Assembly (NCBI GenBank): GCA_036785705.1
Contig: JAWUZG010000013.1
Span: forward strand, 20,865,001 to 20,929,000
Direction: 5' to 3'
From: Acanthornis magna
Taxonomy: Eukaryota > Chordata > Aves > Passeriformes > Acanthizidae
Length of the DNA: 64,000 bases
Below the pieces are notes generated by a model. The model saw nothing but the letters and a program-made list of their open reading frames with translations. It was not told the DNA's origin and did no database searches. Within the stretch, counting starts at the first letter, position 1, and each line of letters starts with the position of its first letter. This document shows positions 13,401 to 28,400 of this stretch, in pieces. The position numbers and the translations under genes were made by a program.

Positions 13401-16400
13401 AGGTTCAATCACTGTGAGACACCGAGCACGAGCCTGCTGGAGCCGCTGGAGTCCCTGGGAAGCGCCGGGAAGCAGCGCAGGGCAGAATTTTCCGTCGCTT
13501 TCAGTAGTCACGATTTAAAACTTTAGCTTGATTTTACACTCCATTTTCCCTCCAGGGCCAGCTCAGCCTTTTCATCATTCTCCAGGTACCTGAAGTGAAA
13601 TTCATGCCTTTGCAAAAATCCAACCCACGGCTGAAACTCGGCACAGTTCCCACCTGAGGTCTCAAAGAGTTCCTAATTGGGACTTTAATGATGCAGGGGC
13701 TTTCCTAGGATTAGGTTTGTCTGTATTGACTGTAGTTTAACCTGGAGAGTTTGATCTGCGCTTAAGCCAGTGCTGATGGGGAAGGGTCTGAGCCCCAGGA
13801 GCGGCTGAGGGAGCTTGGAAAGGGCTCAGCCTGGAGAAAAGGAGGCTCAGAGGAACCTTGTGGCTCTGCACAGCTCCTGCCAGGAGGGGACAGCCGGGGG
13901 GGTCGGGTTGTGCTCCAGGGAACAGGGACAGGAGGAGAGGGAACGGCCTCAGGCTGGGCCAGGGGAGGCTCAGGGTGGATATTTGGGATAATTCCTTTAT
14001 GGAAAGGCTGTCCAGCCCTGGCACAGCTGCCCAGGGCAGTGGTGGAGACCTCATCCCTGCAGGGATTTGGATGTGGCACTTGGGAACAAGGGGCAGAGGT
14101 GGCCCTGGCAGTTTGTTTGCTCAATTGAACCCAGAACCAATAAACAGTTATATCAACTTAAATATCCCTGCAATAACCCATCGTTTCTCTGTGAAATGTG
14201 GATTCTGGCCTGTATTCCAGTTCTCTTTGAAGGGATCAGTTTTGTATGGGATTTATTCCTCTTTTAGTACTGCGTTTGTGCTCTATTAGTGCCTCCTCAA
14301 ACTGCTTTAATTTACCATTGAAATATATTTAATTCAGTGAAAGAGGAATTTTTTTGTATTTTGTTTTGTTAGATTTATTTTAAATTTTGGAGGCAAACTT
14401 GAAATTAGATTCAGAAACGCCTTGAATCTCTCACCTAGTTTATCATATTTTGATTTACAATATTTGCACTGTTAATTAGTTTATCTCAAGGCCGGAGGCA
14501 CTCAGAGGAGAGCAATGCTAATGTATGACATATGAAACCAGATAAATAACACTAATCTAACTTTTTATTTCCAAGGAAACTCTTAGAATCCAAGAGCAGA
14601 TGATATATTGCTCAAGTAAGGTTTGGTGTTTTCAATCCATAGAACAGCTGTTGCTCAAAAATTATGTTTTTTTTAATATTAGAAAATTTTCAGCCGAAAA
14701 TGGTTAATGATGTGTGACTTGCAAATGCCAGCAGCAAATTTCTAGCAGTGCTATTCTTGCAAATTCTTAACCTTTGCGATGAGACAGAAGCCCTAAAACA
14801 CTGCAACATGAAACATCCCAGCATTCGACTTTGGGAGTTAAATAACTTGTGTTCCATCACTGGAGGCAAATTTCGTTTTGCAGTTTGGAGGCTGATGTTA
14901 CGCAATTATGAATTTTTAATTTGGAGCGTGTTCTGTGTACATTCCAAAGTGTGAAATCAAAGACTTTGTAACCAAATTATGTTGTTTTGCAGAATTTCTA
15001 CAAGGAGATCGAGAGGGAAGAAATGTACATAAGGTTTGTAAACATGACTGGTGACAAACTGCCTGACACAGGCACTGTAATTGGGGAAATTAAGTTCATA
15101 TTAAGCAGTCACTTGGGGGCTGGAGGAGAAGAGTAATGAAAAATCACACCTTGCGTGAACCTGAAGTAATTCAAAAGCTTATCTGCACTGGGAACAGAGT
15201 GCTGGAAGTGAAAGTCAGGAGATTATCTCTGTCCCCTTTCTCCAAGTCCTTCAGTTCTGTTACAATGAACACTGAAATACTCAGGAGCCAGAATTCTTCT
15301 GTTCACGAAGACAATAAATAAGTCAAAAGCTGAGTAAAGAACTGATGCTGCCTCCTGGTGAGGTACAAACTGTGTGACTTGGAATGCAAACAACTGTTAA
15401 ATAATACCTTGGCTGATACTTTTTTTAAACTTAAAGCTTTCATAATCTCTTTTCTGACAAAGTAAACATGGAAATGCTGTGTTCTCTATAAACCTGAGGG
15501 TTCACAGCCCTCCATTGGTGCTTTGGCTTAAAATTGGCTAAACCCTTACGCTAAAATGAAGTTTTTTGTTTATAATGCTATTTTAGGTATCTAAATGTTA
15601 CTCATTAATTCATTCTCAGGTGCTTGTTATCATTTTGGAAGAATTTTCACTTGTGAGCTCTTCCTGTTGTTGAAATGGTTTTAATTGGTGTTTTGGCAGT
15701 TTGCAAAAAGAGAAGGAAATGGCAGGATTGATAATTGTGGACAAACACATGATGGTATTTATTATTATTTGGATCTGCCCTCTTCAGCATCTCTGTAAAG
15801 ACAAATTGTCTCTCACTATCCAAATTCTCTCCTATGTCTGTCAACAAACTTATAGTGAATATCAAACTTGAAAGTATTTTCACTGGCATTTTCAAAATAC
15901 AATTTTTAATAGTTTTCTCGGGGTTTTTTCCTAATTGTCCTTAAAAAAGAAAATCATCAAACAAATGAAGAGTATCCTGGGCCAGAGGTGTGATGATATT
16001 GAAGTTAAAGAATGAAACTTATTTCTGTCTCCATAGCTGAACTATAAGAGTGCTGTGTCTTACACAAAATCTGTATTGGATTTATTGCTCATCCCAAGTC
16101 ATTCATGTGGTGTTCAGTCAGGGATTGGATTTGCTGATCTTGGAGGTCTTTTCCAACCTTAATGATTCCATGTTTTTATGTGTCCATTGGAAACAACACA
16201 CCAGAAATGCAAACGGTCCTAAAGGCTGTCTGCACACAGAAATATGAACTTAAAATAATCCCACAAATATTCAGTTGTTGGAAGATTGACTTGAACCCCT
16301 GTAATCTTCAAAATAAATTAGTAACATCTCAAATGTTTTTATTATTTTTTTATTATTATTTAATTATTATTATATTTTATTATTTTATTATTGTTATTAT

Positions 16401-19400
16401 TAACAAACTCAAAGTGTTATTTAAGAGGCGCTGTTTTTGTTGCTGCAGGTATCTGTACAAGCTGTGTGACCTGCACAAGGAGTGTGATAACTACACCGAA
16501 GCTGCCTACACCCTCCTCCTGCACGCCAAGCTTCTCAAGGTAAGCCCCAAATGCATCCTAAACTGGGAAATCCCAGCAGCAGCCACCCAGGGTGGTGTTT
16601 GTCCCTCAGAACATCCGCGGATCAGATTAACAGCTCCGTGCTGGGTTCACTTTTGCACGTGGAATTCACAAATGAAGGAAAGCAACATTTCACTGATGGC
16701 AGAGGTGGATCTTGACCTGAAATGGAGGGAATGTGGTCAGGCCAGCACCACACAATCTAAACTGCAAATATCCAGATTGTACAATGTGTGAAAGCCTCTA
16801 AGCACGTATTTTAGTAAATCAGCTCTCCACAGATTGCTTGTGCCAAGGAGTGCTGGAGCACCTTCTCGAGTGCTCTTGGGTGTCTGGAATAGATTCAGTT
16901 TGGATTTCAGAAAATTGCAGAGAGATTCAAATGGCCTTCTTTCCAAGTTCATGCCTTTAAAAGGTGCATATAATTTTAATGCAGTGTTACCCAGTTTATA
17001 GCACATTTAAAGAGGCACAACAATATTGCTGCTCTCGAAAGAACATTTTGGTGTAACCTGCAATATGTACAAATAACATGTTATCTGCAGAAAGCGCCTG
17101 AAATAAAGCATCTGAGTGTTTAACACTATCCACTGCCAGCCAGCAATGGAGTGAAGCTGTATTTCAGAAGCATTAATCTCCCTGAAACCATTCTGGAGAG
17201 AAAATGTTGTCTCTAACGTACAGCTTTTTTACGTGCCTGTGCCACAGATGTGGGAGCAGGTACCCACTTTGCTCTCCTGGTTGTCATTTAGGGAGATGCT
17301 GTTCTTGCCAGCAGATGCTTCATGCAATCTCATTTAATACAGCTGAATCATCTCTGAATTCCTAGTTCTATGGTTTACATTTAAAAAGCAGTTAATGGAA
17401 AAAGTTAAAAATCTCAATGTGATAAGAATTAGCATTTTTGGAAGCATTTGTTTAGTCCCATTTGTGTTTCACAACCTTTCAGCAGTGAAATCTTTCTCCC
17501 TCAGGGAGCCCTGGATCTCTCTCCACTTCCCTCTAGGACAGGAGCACCCACAGTCACAGGGGGAGAGATTCAGGGACAGAATCATTGGGAACTGAATTTT
17601 CCCCTCAATCTCCTGCTCGTGCCAAGGGTGCTGCAGCCTCCTGGTCCGGGGAAGGTTTCCCTGCCCATGGGAGGTTGGTGTCTTGGAAAACAAGATGGGT
17701 TTTAGGGTCCCTTTCCCCCCATCCCCACAGGGATTCTGTGCTATTGCAGCAGCCGTGCTCACGGTGCCCCTCTTCATCAAGGGAATGGAGCTCATCCTAA
17801 GCAGCCAACTGTTCTGAGCACTCCTGGCTTTCATTTCAGCAATCCCCAGCGAAGTGCAAGTGTAAAATATCTATTTTGAAAAGTTGAAAAGTGGAAGGTG
17901 TTAAATGAGATCCTTCTGATGGATGCACTGAGAATTATTCGTACCTCAGAGCTGAGCTTGCATCCAAACCATAATAAGACTAAATATGATGCAGAGTGTA
18001 CATATGCAATTTAAATTAAGACACTCTGAAATGTATTTACTGTATTTTAAAATAATTAGAGGGTTATTACACAAGAAAACATCAGTAAGATTCATCTGGA
18101 GTGCAAAAGCACTGTGCCAGTAGTTTTATTCATTATTGAAAGCAGGGGGGATTTTGGGACAGAGCCTGCAGGGTCACAGAATGTTTGGGTTGGAAGGGAC
18201 CTTGAAGCTCATCCCATGGCAGGGACACCTTCCACCATCCCAGGCTGCTCCAAGCCCCGTCCAGCCCAGCCTGGGACACTGCCAGGGCTGGCAGCCCAGC
18301 CAGGGAAGGCTGCAGTCAGTTCCTTGGGAGTGGGACTGTCTGTGGGAGCAGTGGCAGGGAGGTGACACCATGGCTGTGCCACCCCTGGCACACAGGCTGG
18401 CACGTGGGTGGGGCTGCAGTGAGAAGCTCCCCGGGGCTGTGCCTCTGAAGGTCCCTCTTACTGCCATGAGGGACATAGAGCAGGACTTTCCATCACAATC
18501 CACACGGAGGAACCTTCTGGACAGGATGAAGGATTCGTTCCCTTCCGCGGGGCTGTGTTTTCTGAATAAATGCTGGAATAAACCACACCATAAAGCCTCA
18601 TTCAAACTTTCACCTGGCATGGCTTGCTCTTGTTAGACAATTTACTTTCTGTAACCTCAAATGAGAGTTTAGCCAATTGTGGCTTCTCTTAGCGAATGTG
18701 TTCAGAGAGCAGATGAGGCTCTCACTTAATGTACTCCTCCTGAATTCCTCCTGAATTCATGGGAAGAAATACCCATTTTTCTTCCCTTCTAATGCAAATC
18801 GATGGAAGACAGCAAATGCCAGGCTAGGATTTCTCACAGGTTTTCATCCCTGAGTAGATGTTTGTTCATAATTATAATTTCATTATGGGCTGGAATTACT
18901 TTATTATAAAAGTGTATCAATCTCTATCTCAGTTCCTGTTCCTTGGTGGAGGGAGGAGCTCAGTGCTGCCTGAGGAGCAGCAATATTGTGGGGTGTGTAA
19001 CTGAGCAATTGAGTTTTTCTGTCAAGCCTCAGGACAGGATTTTCAATGACACTCATCACTGGCAGATATTTCATCACACTGATTTTAATGGGATCACATT
19101 GAGGGCAAGACTGAGAGCCTGTGAGAGTTTCACCTTTAAATCTGCAAGAAGGCTCTGTCTGTGGAGAGAGGGAGGCCAAATTACTGCAAGCTGACGAAGC
19201 ACACTCAAGAAAAGATACTTTTTGTTGTATTTTCAACCTTTTCTGTCAAAATTGAGGTGTTCAAAACTAACAGAAGGTAGTGGCTCTTAGCATGCTTAAA
19301 AAAGATACCATCACATTGCAGGCTCCGTGAGGTTTGTGCTGCTCAGAAACACAGAGCTCAGGACAGAGTTGTCAGAGGTTTCCACATGACCCAAACACAA

Positions 19401-22400
19401 ACATTTTGCCCAAATTAAGAAGTGATTGGGTGAAATTTAATAATATATAGGAGGTAAAACTGGATGATATCATAGTAATTCTGGAAATGAATGTGGGAGT
19501 TGCCCAGAGAAGCTGTGGCCACCCCTGGATCCCTGGCAGTGTCCAAGGCCAGGCTGGAGCAGCCTGGGACAGTGGGAGGTGTCCCTGCCATGGCAGGGCT
19601 GGAATGTAATGAGCTTTAAGGTCCCTTCCAACCCAACCCATTCCATGATCCTGTGACTGACATCTTTCCCTTGATCCATCAGGCTGGAGGAGCAAGAGCT
19701 GCTAATTGCAGGCAGGCTGGATAAAGTTAATTGTGCCTTTCCCTGCCTCCAGAGACTCTCAGTGAGCTGGAGCCATCTCATTTCCCTGCCTGCAGCCCTT
19801 GTGTCGCTGGGTCTTGGCTCCAAGGACCCTGTGCACATGGAGGAGGTGTTCCTGGTGTCCCCCACGGGCTGTACCCATCAGCAGCAGGCCCAGGGCACTC
19901 TCATCAAACTCACCGAGGAGAGGAAGCCACTTCCAGAAGCTTCCTTCCAGCTGATCAGTGTAATTAGCCTCCAATTACAGCATTAAATAAACGCTCCTTG
20001 TGCCCAAGGAAGCAAAGGGCACAATTGTGAAAAAACCCTTTGTTGCTGTGGTACCACTTCTTTAAATAAAACCCCTCTCTTTTATTGAGCTTCATAACTC
20101 CTAATTTTGCATTTGCTTTCACTTTTCCCTTTTTCTGTGTGTGATTTAGTGGTCAGAAGAAGCGTGTGCTGCACATCTCACCCAGCGGGATGGATACCAA
20201 GCTGCTACTCAAGGACAGCTGAAAGATCAGCTCTATCAAGAAATTATCCATTACTTTGACAAGGGCAAGGTAAAAAGGGAAGAAGAAAAGTGCAAATGTA
20301 TTTCATTGCTTTTCTCTCGAACTTATAAATTTAATAGTAAACATAGTTTGCATCCAGTGACCTTCAGGAAGCACTTACAGATAATGATACTACCAAAAAA
20401 AAAGTCCAAAGAAATCAATGATACATTTATAACTGCTGGGTTAAGGGTAAATATATGGGCATATGATGCCATGGAGTAAATAAAAAGATGATGCATGTAA
20501 TTTGGAGGACTTTTTCTGGCAGTTACAAGAGCTAATGGAATCCTTCAGCTCCCCTTGTTTTTTTCTCATGTACACAAAAATAATTCCCTCAGGGCTTGGA
20601 TGTCTTTGGTTCATATCATAAATATCCTGAGATGAGGATATTTCATTAGAATTGCATCTTTTAATGCAGAAGGGATTTGCATTTGGCGTTGCATGGTGGG
20701 GAGGGGCCTGGTGTTGGAAATGAAGGGGCTTACCCTGTGGATGTGCCAGTGTTTGGATATTTCATGCACGAAATATTCAAGTATAGAAGTAGGAATCCTT
20801 TTGTCAAAACATTTCAGAAGTGAAAATTTGTATTTTAAAAATAAACTCTGCAGGGCACGCAGATATTGTGTTATCTGGTAGAATTAGAATATTACCCAAC
20901 CAGCCATCTTTTCCGAGTGAGTTTTTAGCAGAATCAGATTAGATTAAAATCACAGAATCATTTTGATAGAAACTATAATTTCTATCATTTTGATAGAAAC
21001 TTTGCCTGAAAAGTCAAATTTTATAAACGAATGCAATATTTAGAAGTCATTAATGAGTGATGCTAAAAATTGTAATTCTGGGCTGGGATAGAAGTTGTAA
21101 AAACAGAATTCTAGAGTGGTGCACAAATGGCTGTTTGGGGCTGAGGCTGGTGGAGGTGACTTGGGGACAGAACTGGTTCCTGCTGCCCAAAAAGCTTTTA
21201 CTGAGTGAATAAGGAGAATCTCATTTGAAGGAGGGTCACAGCTGATTGAAAAGTCTATTCTAATCTCACATTCCTTTTTGGAAGGAAAACCAGAAGTTGC
21301 CTGTTTTTATTTTGTAGGTTTGTCTCTTTCTGGCTTCCCGTTAGTCCTTTATGGTGTGCAGGCACTGGGAATTGCTCTGCTGAGCACCAGTTCTCTGCAG
21401 AACTCAAGTCCCAGCTCTCCTGTGTGATTTTTGTGTGTGTGAGGAGATGATTCATTTCCAGAGTGCTCTTTCCTACTCACAGATATTCCTGCTCTCATTT
21501 TCTGGTCACTCAAGTTGGTGATAAATTTTCATATTACTCCATGAAAAGGGAAATAAAAAAATCAATATACTCTGAGAATATTCATTTCAGGTGAATTTGC
21601 AAATGTCAGGAAGCTCCAAGTGGAGCTTTCCAGTGTAGACTGAAGGTAATCCTCTCATTTGGGAAGTTCTGACATTAAGTTAAATCAACTTCCTGCATTC
21701 CTCGTGCAGTTTGCAAATGCAGTCCAGCAGCTGCTTTCACCCTCCATGGTCAGTAGCACACCTGAAAGAGCCTTTGCTGTGTGTTTTTGGGAGGCTGAAC
21801 CTGTGCACAGATCAGTTCTTCTTTTTTTGTGCCAGAATCCCCCAGCTGTTCACTGGGGGAACAGTTCACTGTTCACTCCAGATTGATCCCACTTGTTTGA
21901 TTTCTCTTCCCATAAAATTAAGAAGAGGTGTCAAAAGAAGGTCACTTGCCCCGGGCAGATGTAGAGGCACTTCCAGGCTTTTACAGACGCTCAGGAATTT
22001 TGTTTGAAAGTTATGAGACTGTGCCTCTCCCACCCCAGCCTAATGGGAAGCTGTGGATTTGGGAAGGGAGGGAAACGTGGGAGTTAGAAACATTATGTCA
22101 AACAAATGGAGGAGAGGAATTTCCTAAAATTGGGTTTAAAACATTGGCTTTTTGTTTTTTAAAGGCAGATGTAGTTCAGCCTCTCAAAACCACAGTCCCT
22201 TTTTCTTGGCAGAGTGATTTCCCAGGGGAATGCACAGTGCACTTGTCTATTGGAGACCAACCATGAGGCTTATCCCTTAAATACTGGCATTCGTGGGGAG
22301 CTGAATTTAGATTTCATCCTCCCTACACAGGCTGGAATGGAGTGAACATCTCACTTCTGGGCCAGAAGTGCCTGAGGAAATTGTAACTCAATAAAAGGGA

Positions 22401-25400
22401 GTATGGCCTTGCACTGAAGGCAGGAGTGTGGCACCTCATGTGGGCTGACAACAAAATCCTGGCCCTCACCACGAGTATCCCTGGGACTTGTAGTTCAAAA
22501 TGCATTTAATATTCCTCATTTTGATTTCTATTTTCAATCTGTTATTCTTAAGAAGTTTGCTTTTTTACCTATATTTGACTTTTGGTCCTTAAAAAGCTGA
22601 AGTAAAACTGTCACCTTTAGTGAAGGAGCATTTGGAGACACAACTTTTGCACTTTGCAGTTGTTCTACTTCATGGATTTGATTCCTGATTAGTAATGCTC
22701 TTCATTCCTTTTCTAAGCTCCTTCTTTCCAAGAGGAAAGTTGTTTCCCTGGGATAGGTATCCTTTTCTCTCCTAGATTATTCTTCTTCATTGCCCTACAC
22801 TTTCCAATCTCCTCTCCATCCAGCTTGGCTTTTGCCCTTAAAATCCTTATCCTCAGGCTTATCCCAGCAGTCTGCCCCATCCTTTGAACTGCTCTCAAGA
22901 GTTTTCTCTCTCCGTGTTTTCCTGAAGCTTTGTGATTTCTGACAAAGCCCTTAATCCAGGGATTTGACTGAAAATTGTTGGATTGGAATATCCCGAGGCG
23001 AGAATGGAAAATAGTGACGGGAGTAAAGGGATGAGGGAAGGGTGACATTTTTCCTGTGGGCAGCAGCTGATGGAAGTCAGTGCTGATAAACTGAAGCCAA
23101 GGAGTGCTCATTGGCAAGGATAAGGGTTACTTTAAACCAGCTTGGTGTGGTCTCTGGAGCCACAGGGAAGCAGCAGAGTTCCTATTCCTGCCCAGTGCAA
23201 TGTGGGAGCAGCGATGAGCTTAGGTTTGCTGCTGATGCTGCTGCCCATAAATCAGGACAGGTTTTCCTCTGCTCCTCCATAAATTGAAAATGTTGGTCCC
23301 AAGGAGAAAAAAGTAAATAAATGCACAGTGTTCATTTATTTCTGCTCCTCCTTTCTCCCCTCCTCCTCCAAAAAAAAGCTTTTACGGCTTTGCCGCAGCC
23401 ACAGAACAGAAAATATCTGAAATTACACAGTAAATGCCATGCTTTGGCTTAAAAGGCCTTTTTTCCGGCTCATGGGATGACATCAAATGGCTTTTTCTTC
23501 CATCTAACAAGAGAGTGGTGAAATTCACCTGTCTGCCAAAAATCTGTGTGAGGCTCGTGGCCAGCTCAGCCCGGAGTCTGTCCTGAGAGCTGGGAAGGAC
23601 AGAGAGTCTTGGGGGAAGGAGGAGATGGAGTCTGACCGTGTTCCAAATGAATAGAGTTATTTCTTTAAAGGGTTTCCATCCCGGCTGGGTCTTGAATGCA
23701 GGACTGGCAATAGAGAAATGCTGTGGTTTAGTGTTTTATTTAAAATATTAAGCCTTCATGTTGGCTAATTAACACTACCTGAAATTTAACCAGCTTAGAA
23801 AGTCCCTCACAAATCAGAATATAGCACCGTAATATTCTTATCCCAGATATTTCACTGCTCCTGCCCATTAACTCTGCAGGAGCTCAGAAATACCCTGAGA
23901 TCCTCCTTTGCTGCTATTAACCTCAAAAACTAAATTGGATGCTCTAGTTCTTTCTGGCCAACACAATCCAGCTTGAAAAATACATTAAATTACTGGGTTT
24001 TCCTTAAAAAGGATCTCTTGCATCTCCAAAACCTTGCTCATAACAATTTGCAGCTCATGTCTACACAACTAAATTTAGGCTCTGCACATTTTTCTTACAC
24101 CTTGAGTATAAAAGAAGCATTTTCCTTCCCCTACCACCAGCCTCTCTCCCTGGTACCCTCTCCAGATAAATTGTTTCTCCCATTAATGAGTTGTAGCTCG
24201 TACAAATCCTGTGTAGTAGCTCCCTGTACGATTCATTTCTCCAGAAGACTTGCCATGTCCTGGGCAGAGCTGGGAAAGCTTCCAAGGCAGGAAATCTGCG
24301 AGGCAGCAGATTGGGAGTTATTGACCTTCAAGAATATAGATTTCATTTATCAGGATCCTGGGCCACAGCCGGGCTGTCCTCACCTGAATAAATTGGCTCT
24401 GGAGTAAACAGCTGAATGTTTCAGAAGGTTGTGCAGGGGGTTGGAGACACACAGTCCCCGTTTCTCTGAGGATGCTGGAAAAATCACCGGCTCCAGGTTG
24501 GTTTTCTGTGCTCTTGGAGGCGTTGCGGTGCAGCTGCTCAAGGGAAGAGCCAGGGAGGTCAGGAAACAGCCTCAAGTTGCACCAGGAGATTTGGAAATTA
24601 GGAAAAATTTCTTGGTGGAAGGGGTTGTCAAGCAGAGGGACAGGCTGCCCAGGGCAGTGGTGGAGTCGCCATCCCTGGGAGTGTTCAGAAAACACAAGGG
24701 TGTGGCACTTGGGGACAGGGTTTAGGGATGAACAAGGTGATGGTTGATGATCTTAGAAGTCTTTCTAACCTTCGTGATTCTGTGGACTCCTGGAGCTCTG
24801 GAGTTCAGGGTGCTTTCCTCTGGAGAAGTTGAGTTCTGTCATCCAACTTCTCACTGTTCCTTCGGAGGATTGAACTGCACAGTTGGGATTGCAGAGATGC
24901 TGGAGGAGGGGGAGGTTTTTAAGAGGCAGTACAAACAAAAGCCAGGCGCTTTTTCCTAAAACAGAGCTCTTGTCTGGAGAGGGACCAAGTTAGAGACTGG
25001 CAAAAATGGAAAGAATCTTTTCCCTTTTATCCCTTTTTTATCATGTATTTGCAGTACAGTAGAAGAAGTACCTGACAGTGTTCCATTAAAAATAATGTGA
25101 TAAAATGTCAGCAGGATTACTTGTAAACTGACTTTTAAAGAAATTTTAAAGGAATACCAGTAATTTAGGCCAGGAACAAATGTTCTTAATATCTGAAGCC
25201 ACTCTGCTGAGAAATTTGGGATTGTTGGAGAAGAGAATGCTCCAAGGAGAACTTAGAACCCTTTCCAGTGCCTAAAGGGGTTCCAGGAGAGCTGGAGAGG
25301 GACAGGGGACAAGGGATGGAGGGACAGGACACAGGGAATGGCTTCCCATGGCAGAGGGCAGGGATGGATGCGATCTTGGGAAGGAATTGTTCCCTGGGAA

Positions 25401-28400
25401 GGTGGGCAGGCCCTGGCACAGGTGCCCAGAGCAGCTGTGGCTGCCCCTGGATCCCTGGCAGTGTCCAAGGCCAGGCTGGACATTGGGGCTTGGAGCAGCC
25501 TGGGACAGTGGGAGGTGTCCCTGCCATGGCAGGGGTGGCACTGGATGGGCTTTAAGGTCCTTTCCAACCCAAACCTTTCTGGGATTCTGTGATTCCATGC
25601 TCTGGCTTTCCCCTGTTCATCTCCACTTCCTTACTCGGAAGAACACAAGGATTATGTGATTACTGGGTGTGTGTTGTACATGAACTAAATCTGGATCACA
25701 TTTAATTTGAGGATTCATTTTTCAGGCTCTGGAACATTTACAGAATCCATTATTAATATTAATATTCAGTAACATCTGAAGGCTTTGCTCAGGCTAGAGG
25801 AGGTGCAGTGCTGCCTCTGCCTTGGTGTGTTTGTGGTGTCGACAGACAAGGGTGGGAAGGTGAAAAAAAAATCAAAGGAGATTTAATTCTGCTGAAGGTG
25901 TTATTGAATCAGTGACAGTGCTGTGCTACCTGTAGGCATTGATGTGTGGGCAGTGTGTGTCTGCTTTTAGAGGCACTGCATGGTTGGGGTTGGGAAGGAC
26001 CTTCAGAGGTCACCCTGTCCAACCCCTGTCGCAAGCAAGGGCACCCATCAGCTATCCCAAGTTGCTCCAAACCTGGCCTTGGACACTGCCAGGGATCCAG
26101 GGGCAGCCACAGCTTCTCTGGGAATTGCAGCCCAGGGCCTTCCTGCCCTCCCAGGGAGCAATTCCTTCCCAAGATCCCATCTAAAATAAATCTACCCACC
26201 TTTAGCTGATGCTTTGCATTCCCAGACGTGATTTGGGAACACATCTGTGCTTATCCAGGAGTCAGTGGGAAGAACCAAGGGAGTTTGTTTACAGTGTTGA
26301 TACAAATCAAAAATGATTTAGACTTCCATTTGTTTCCAGTCTCATTTTGGAGAGGGACTGTTTAAATCTGGGACACACAAACAGGGAACCAGGACAAGGG
26401 AAATGATGGTCACACCGTTGTCTTTGAGATTAAAATATGCAGAAGTTACGGATGACTGAAATTCAAAAGAGAATGACACTCAAAATGAGGAAAGGTTAAG
26501 TGATTTTGAAAGCTTTCACTTTCTGACTTACCGAACACCTGAATATTAGTTCAGTTCCTATAAATCGGTGCTGTATTGCCCTTCTGAGTCAAAATTAACT
26601 CAACTTGGTATGTGAAAATGTCCTCCTTTTTCTGCAACTCTGCCTTTACTCCTAAATTCCTGTTAATTTTTGTTTAGAAATAAGAACATGCTCTGTATCA
26701 TCATGCTAGATTAGATCCATAATATGGATAAAAACATTCAGATCCTTCCATTTGCAAAAATTGCGTTGCGGAGCGTTCAGGCTGCCTTGTAATTTCCTGC
26801 AGACGTGATCCCTCATTACCGTGATTGTAATTAGTCCTTCTGATGCGTTTTTCACCTTCAAGGCACTTTACAAACATGAGGCAACTCATGCTCATTCCAG
26901 TCCTCTTCCCTAGATAAATAACATTGTGAACCTTGTTGGAGAAATAAGGAAAATCAGGAGGAGGGGTCGAACACCACGCAGAGCTGCAAGGAAAGGTTAA
27001 TGAAGAACCAGGTTCTGCTCCTCGTGAGCATTCATTGCCTTTTTGTCTTCATTTAGGTCACCACGTTGCCCAGACATCAGCCTCTTTGGTTTTTGCAGGA
27101 CTCAGAGCTCCTTTCCCGTCGCTCAGCCCCACAGTGCAGTTTTTAGCCCATATTTTGTCTTTACTTCGAGGGAAGAAATCTCTCTCCCTTCTCCCTGCGA
27201 TGTCCCATTGTTGCTCTGATTTTCTGATATTCGTGGAGATTAGCAGAAGCTCGCAGGGAAGTCAGGCAGGAGTACGACAAAATGGCAAAAGAGCAACTTT
27301 ATTTACAAAACCTTCTTTATATATTCATTAATAATCTAATAATTATTGGTCGACAGTTTTTCCACCCCCCAAGATGATTGGCTGGAGCTCTAGAGCATCC
27401 AGTACCAAAACAAAGAGATTAGGAAAGCACAAGAATGCAACTTATCTCTATTCTCCATGAGAAAGAAGAGAAAGATTTTTAAAACAGTGCAACTACATCC
27501 CGTAGCTGTTTTTGCCTCTGCAGCTCCTCATCTCCTCCACCAGCAGCAGCTCCCTGCCTCTCCAGGCTGCTGCTTCCCAGCCTTTCCCTCTCAGTTTGCC
27601 GGGACAATCTTTCAGTCCATCCCTCCACTTCAAAATTGGCTCCTTGTTTCCAAAGAGGAGCAGGGATGGAGAGTGACCCAGTGGGGCCCATCTCGCTTTT
27701 TGTGACATTGGCATGTTCCACGTGGAGACTTGCTGAGGATTCTTCCTTAATATTTTATTCTTCTTCTTTAAATCATCATCTAGAACCAGGATTTTTCAAA
27801 AAAGTCTGATTTTTTCCAAGTTTTCCCTGTGTACTAGGAAATGTAATTTCAACTTGCAGATCAAAAGACAAATGGAATTCACCTGACATTGATTTTAGGG
27901 CTATGAGTGGTGGGATTTAATTTGTGTGGTTTGAGGGGCTTTTGGATTTTGGAGTGTAAAATATCTGTTACTTGCACAGCGCTGTAAAGCAGAAGGGATT
28001 GGGGGATTTTTAGGGAATGGATGCAGTTGATGTGAAGGTTTCCCCAGGTCACATTTCCTCTTCTCTCCCCAGCATCCACCTCGCACCATCTTTGGAAGTT
28101 GTGGTGGTTCATCTCCAACCCCTCATTCCCAAAGCTGGATGTTTTTTGGGGACAAATGGGGAATTGTGTGTGCAGCCTTCCCTTCAGCCCTCCTTCATCC
28201 CCCTCAGGATCCCACCAGGGCGAAGAACGTGGCGCCTGATGCTGAGAGGAGGATGAGGTGGTGTGGACAGGGGATTTGAATTTAAGATGAAGGCTAATGC
28301 AATCTGCATTTCTAACTCATTCTGAATCTCATTTTTATAATAAAGTGAGGTCAGCAATGCCAACCAAATTTCAGCAGCAGAGGCAGATCATCAGGTTTGA

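Larger units (their letters stand above)
11485..14992 (+). other. DOCK1 intron W3-W4
   Basis: The intron opens with the 11-bp AC-rich satellite (about 11500-11965) and carries a sense CR1 fragment at 13757-14125. The 12.1-13.7 kb part is unique sequence with no recognised gene. Confidence 0.8.
15034..16448 (+). other. DOCK1 intron W4-W5
   Basis: The intron is AT-rich. It holds a short CR1 3' end (16118-16178) and a TTA-rich simple repeat (16336-16406) close to the W5 acceptor. No other feature was seen. Confidence 0.8.
16540..20149 (+). other. DOCK1 intron W5-W6
   Basis: The intron holds CR1 fragments at 17590-17745 (weak), 18172-18300 (antisense) and 19496-19662 (sense). The rest is unique sequence without a recognised gene. 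Confidence 0.8.

Noticed and set aside
16162..16791. A 209-codon frame around W5
   Set aside because: Only 16449-16539 matches DOCK1; the flanks are intronic TTA-rich and unique sequence.
25253..25659. Several overlapping Gly/Pro/Trp-rich frames
   Set aside because: They lie in a CR1 fragment; the same peptides recur at 35403-35684, 40489-40860 and 47938-48309.
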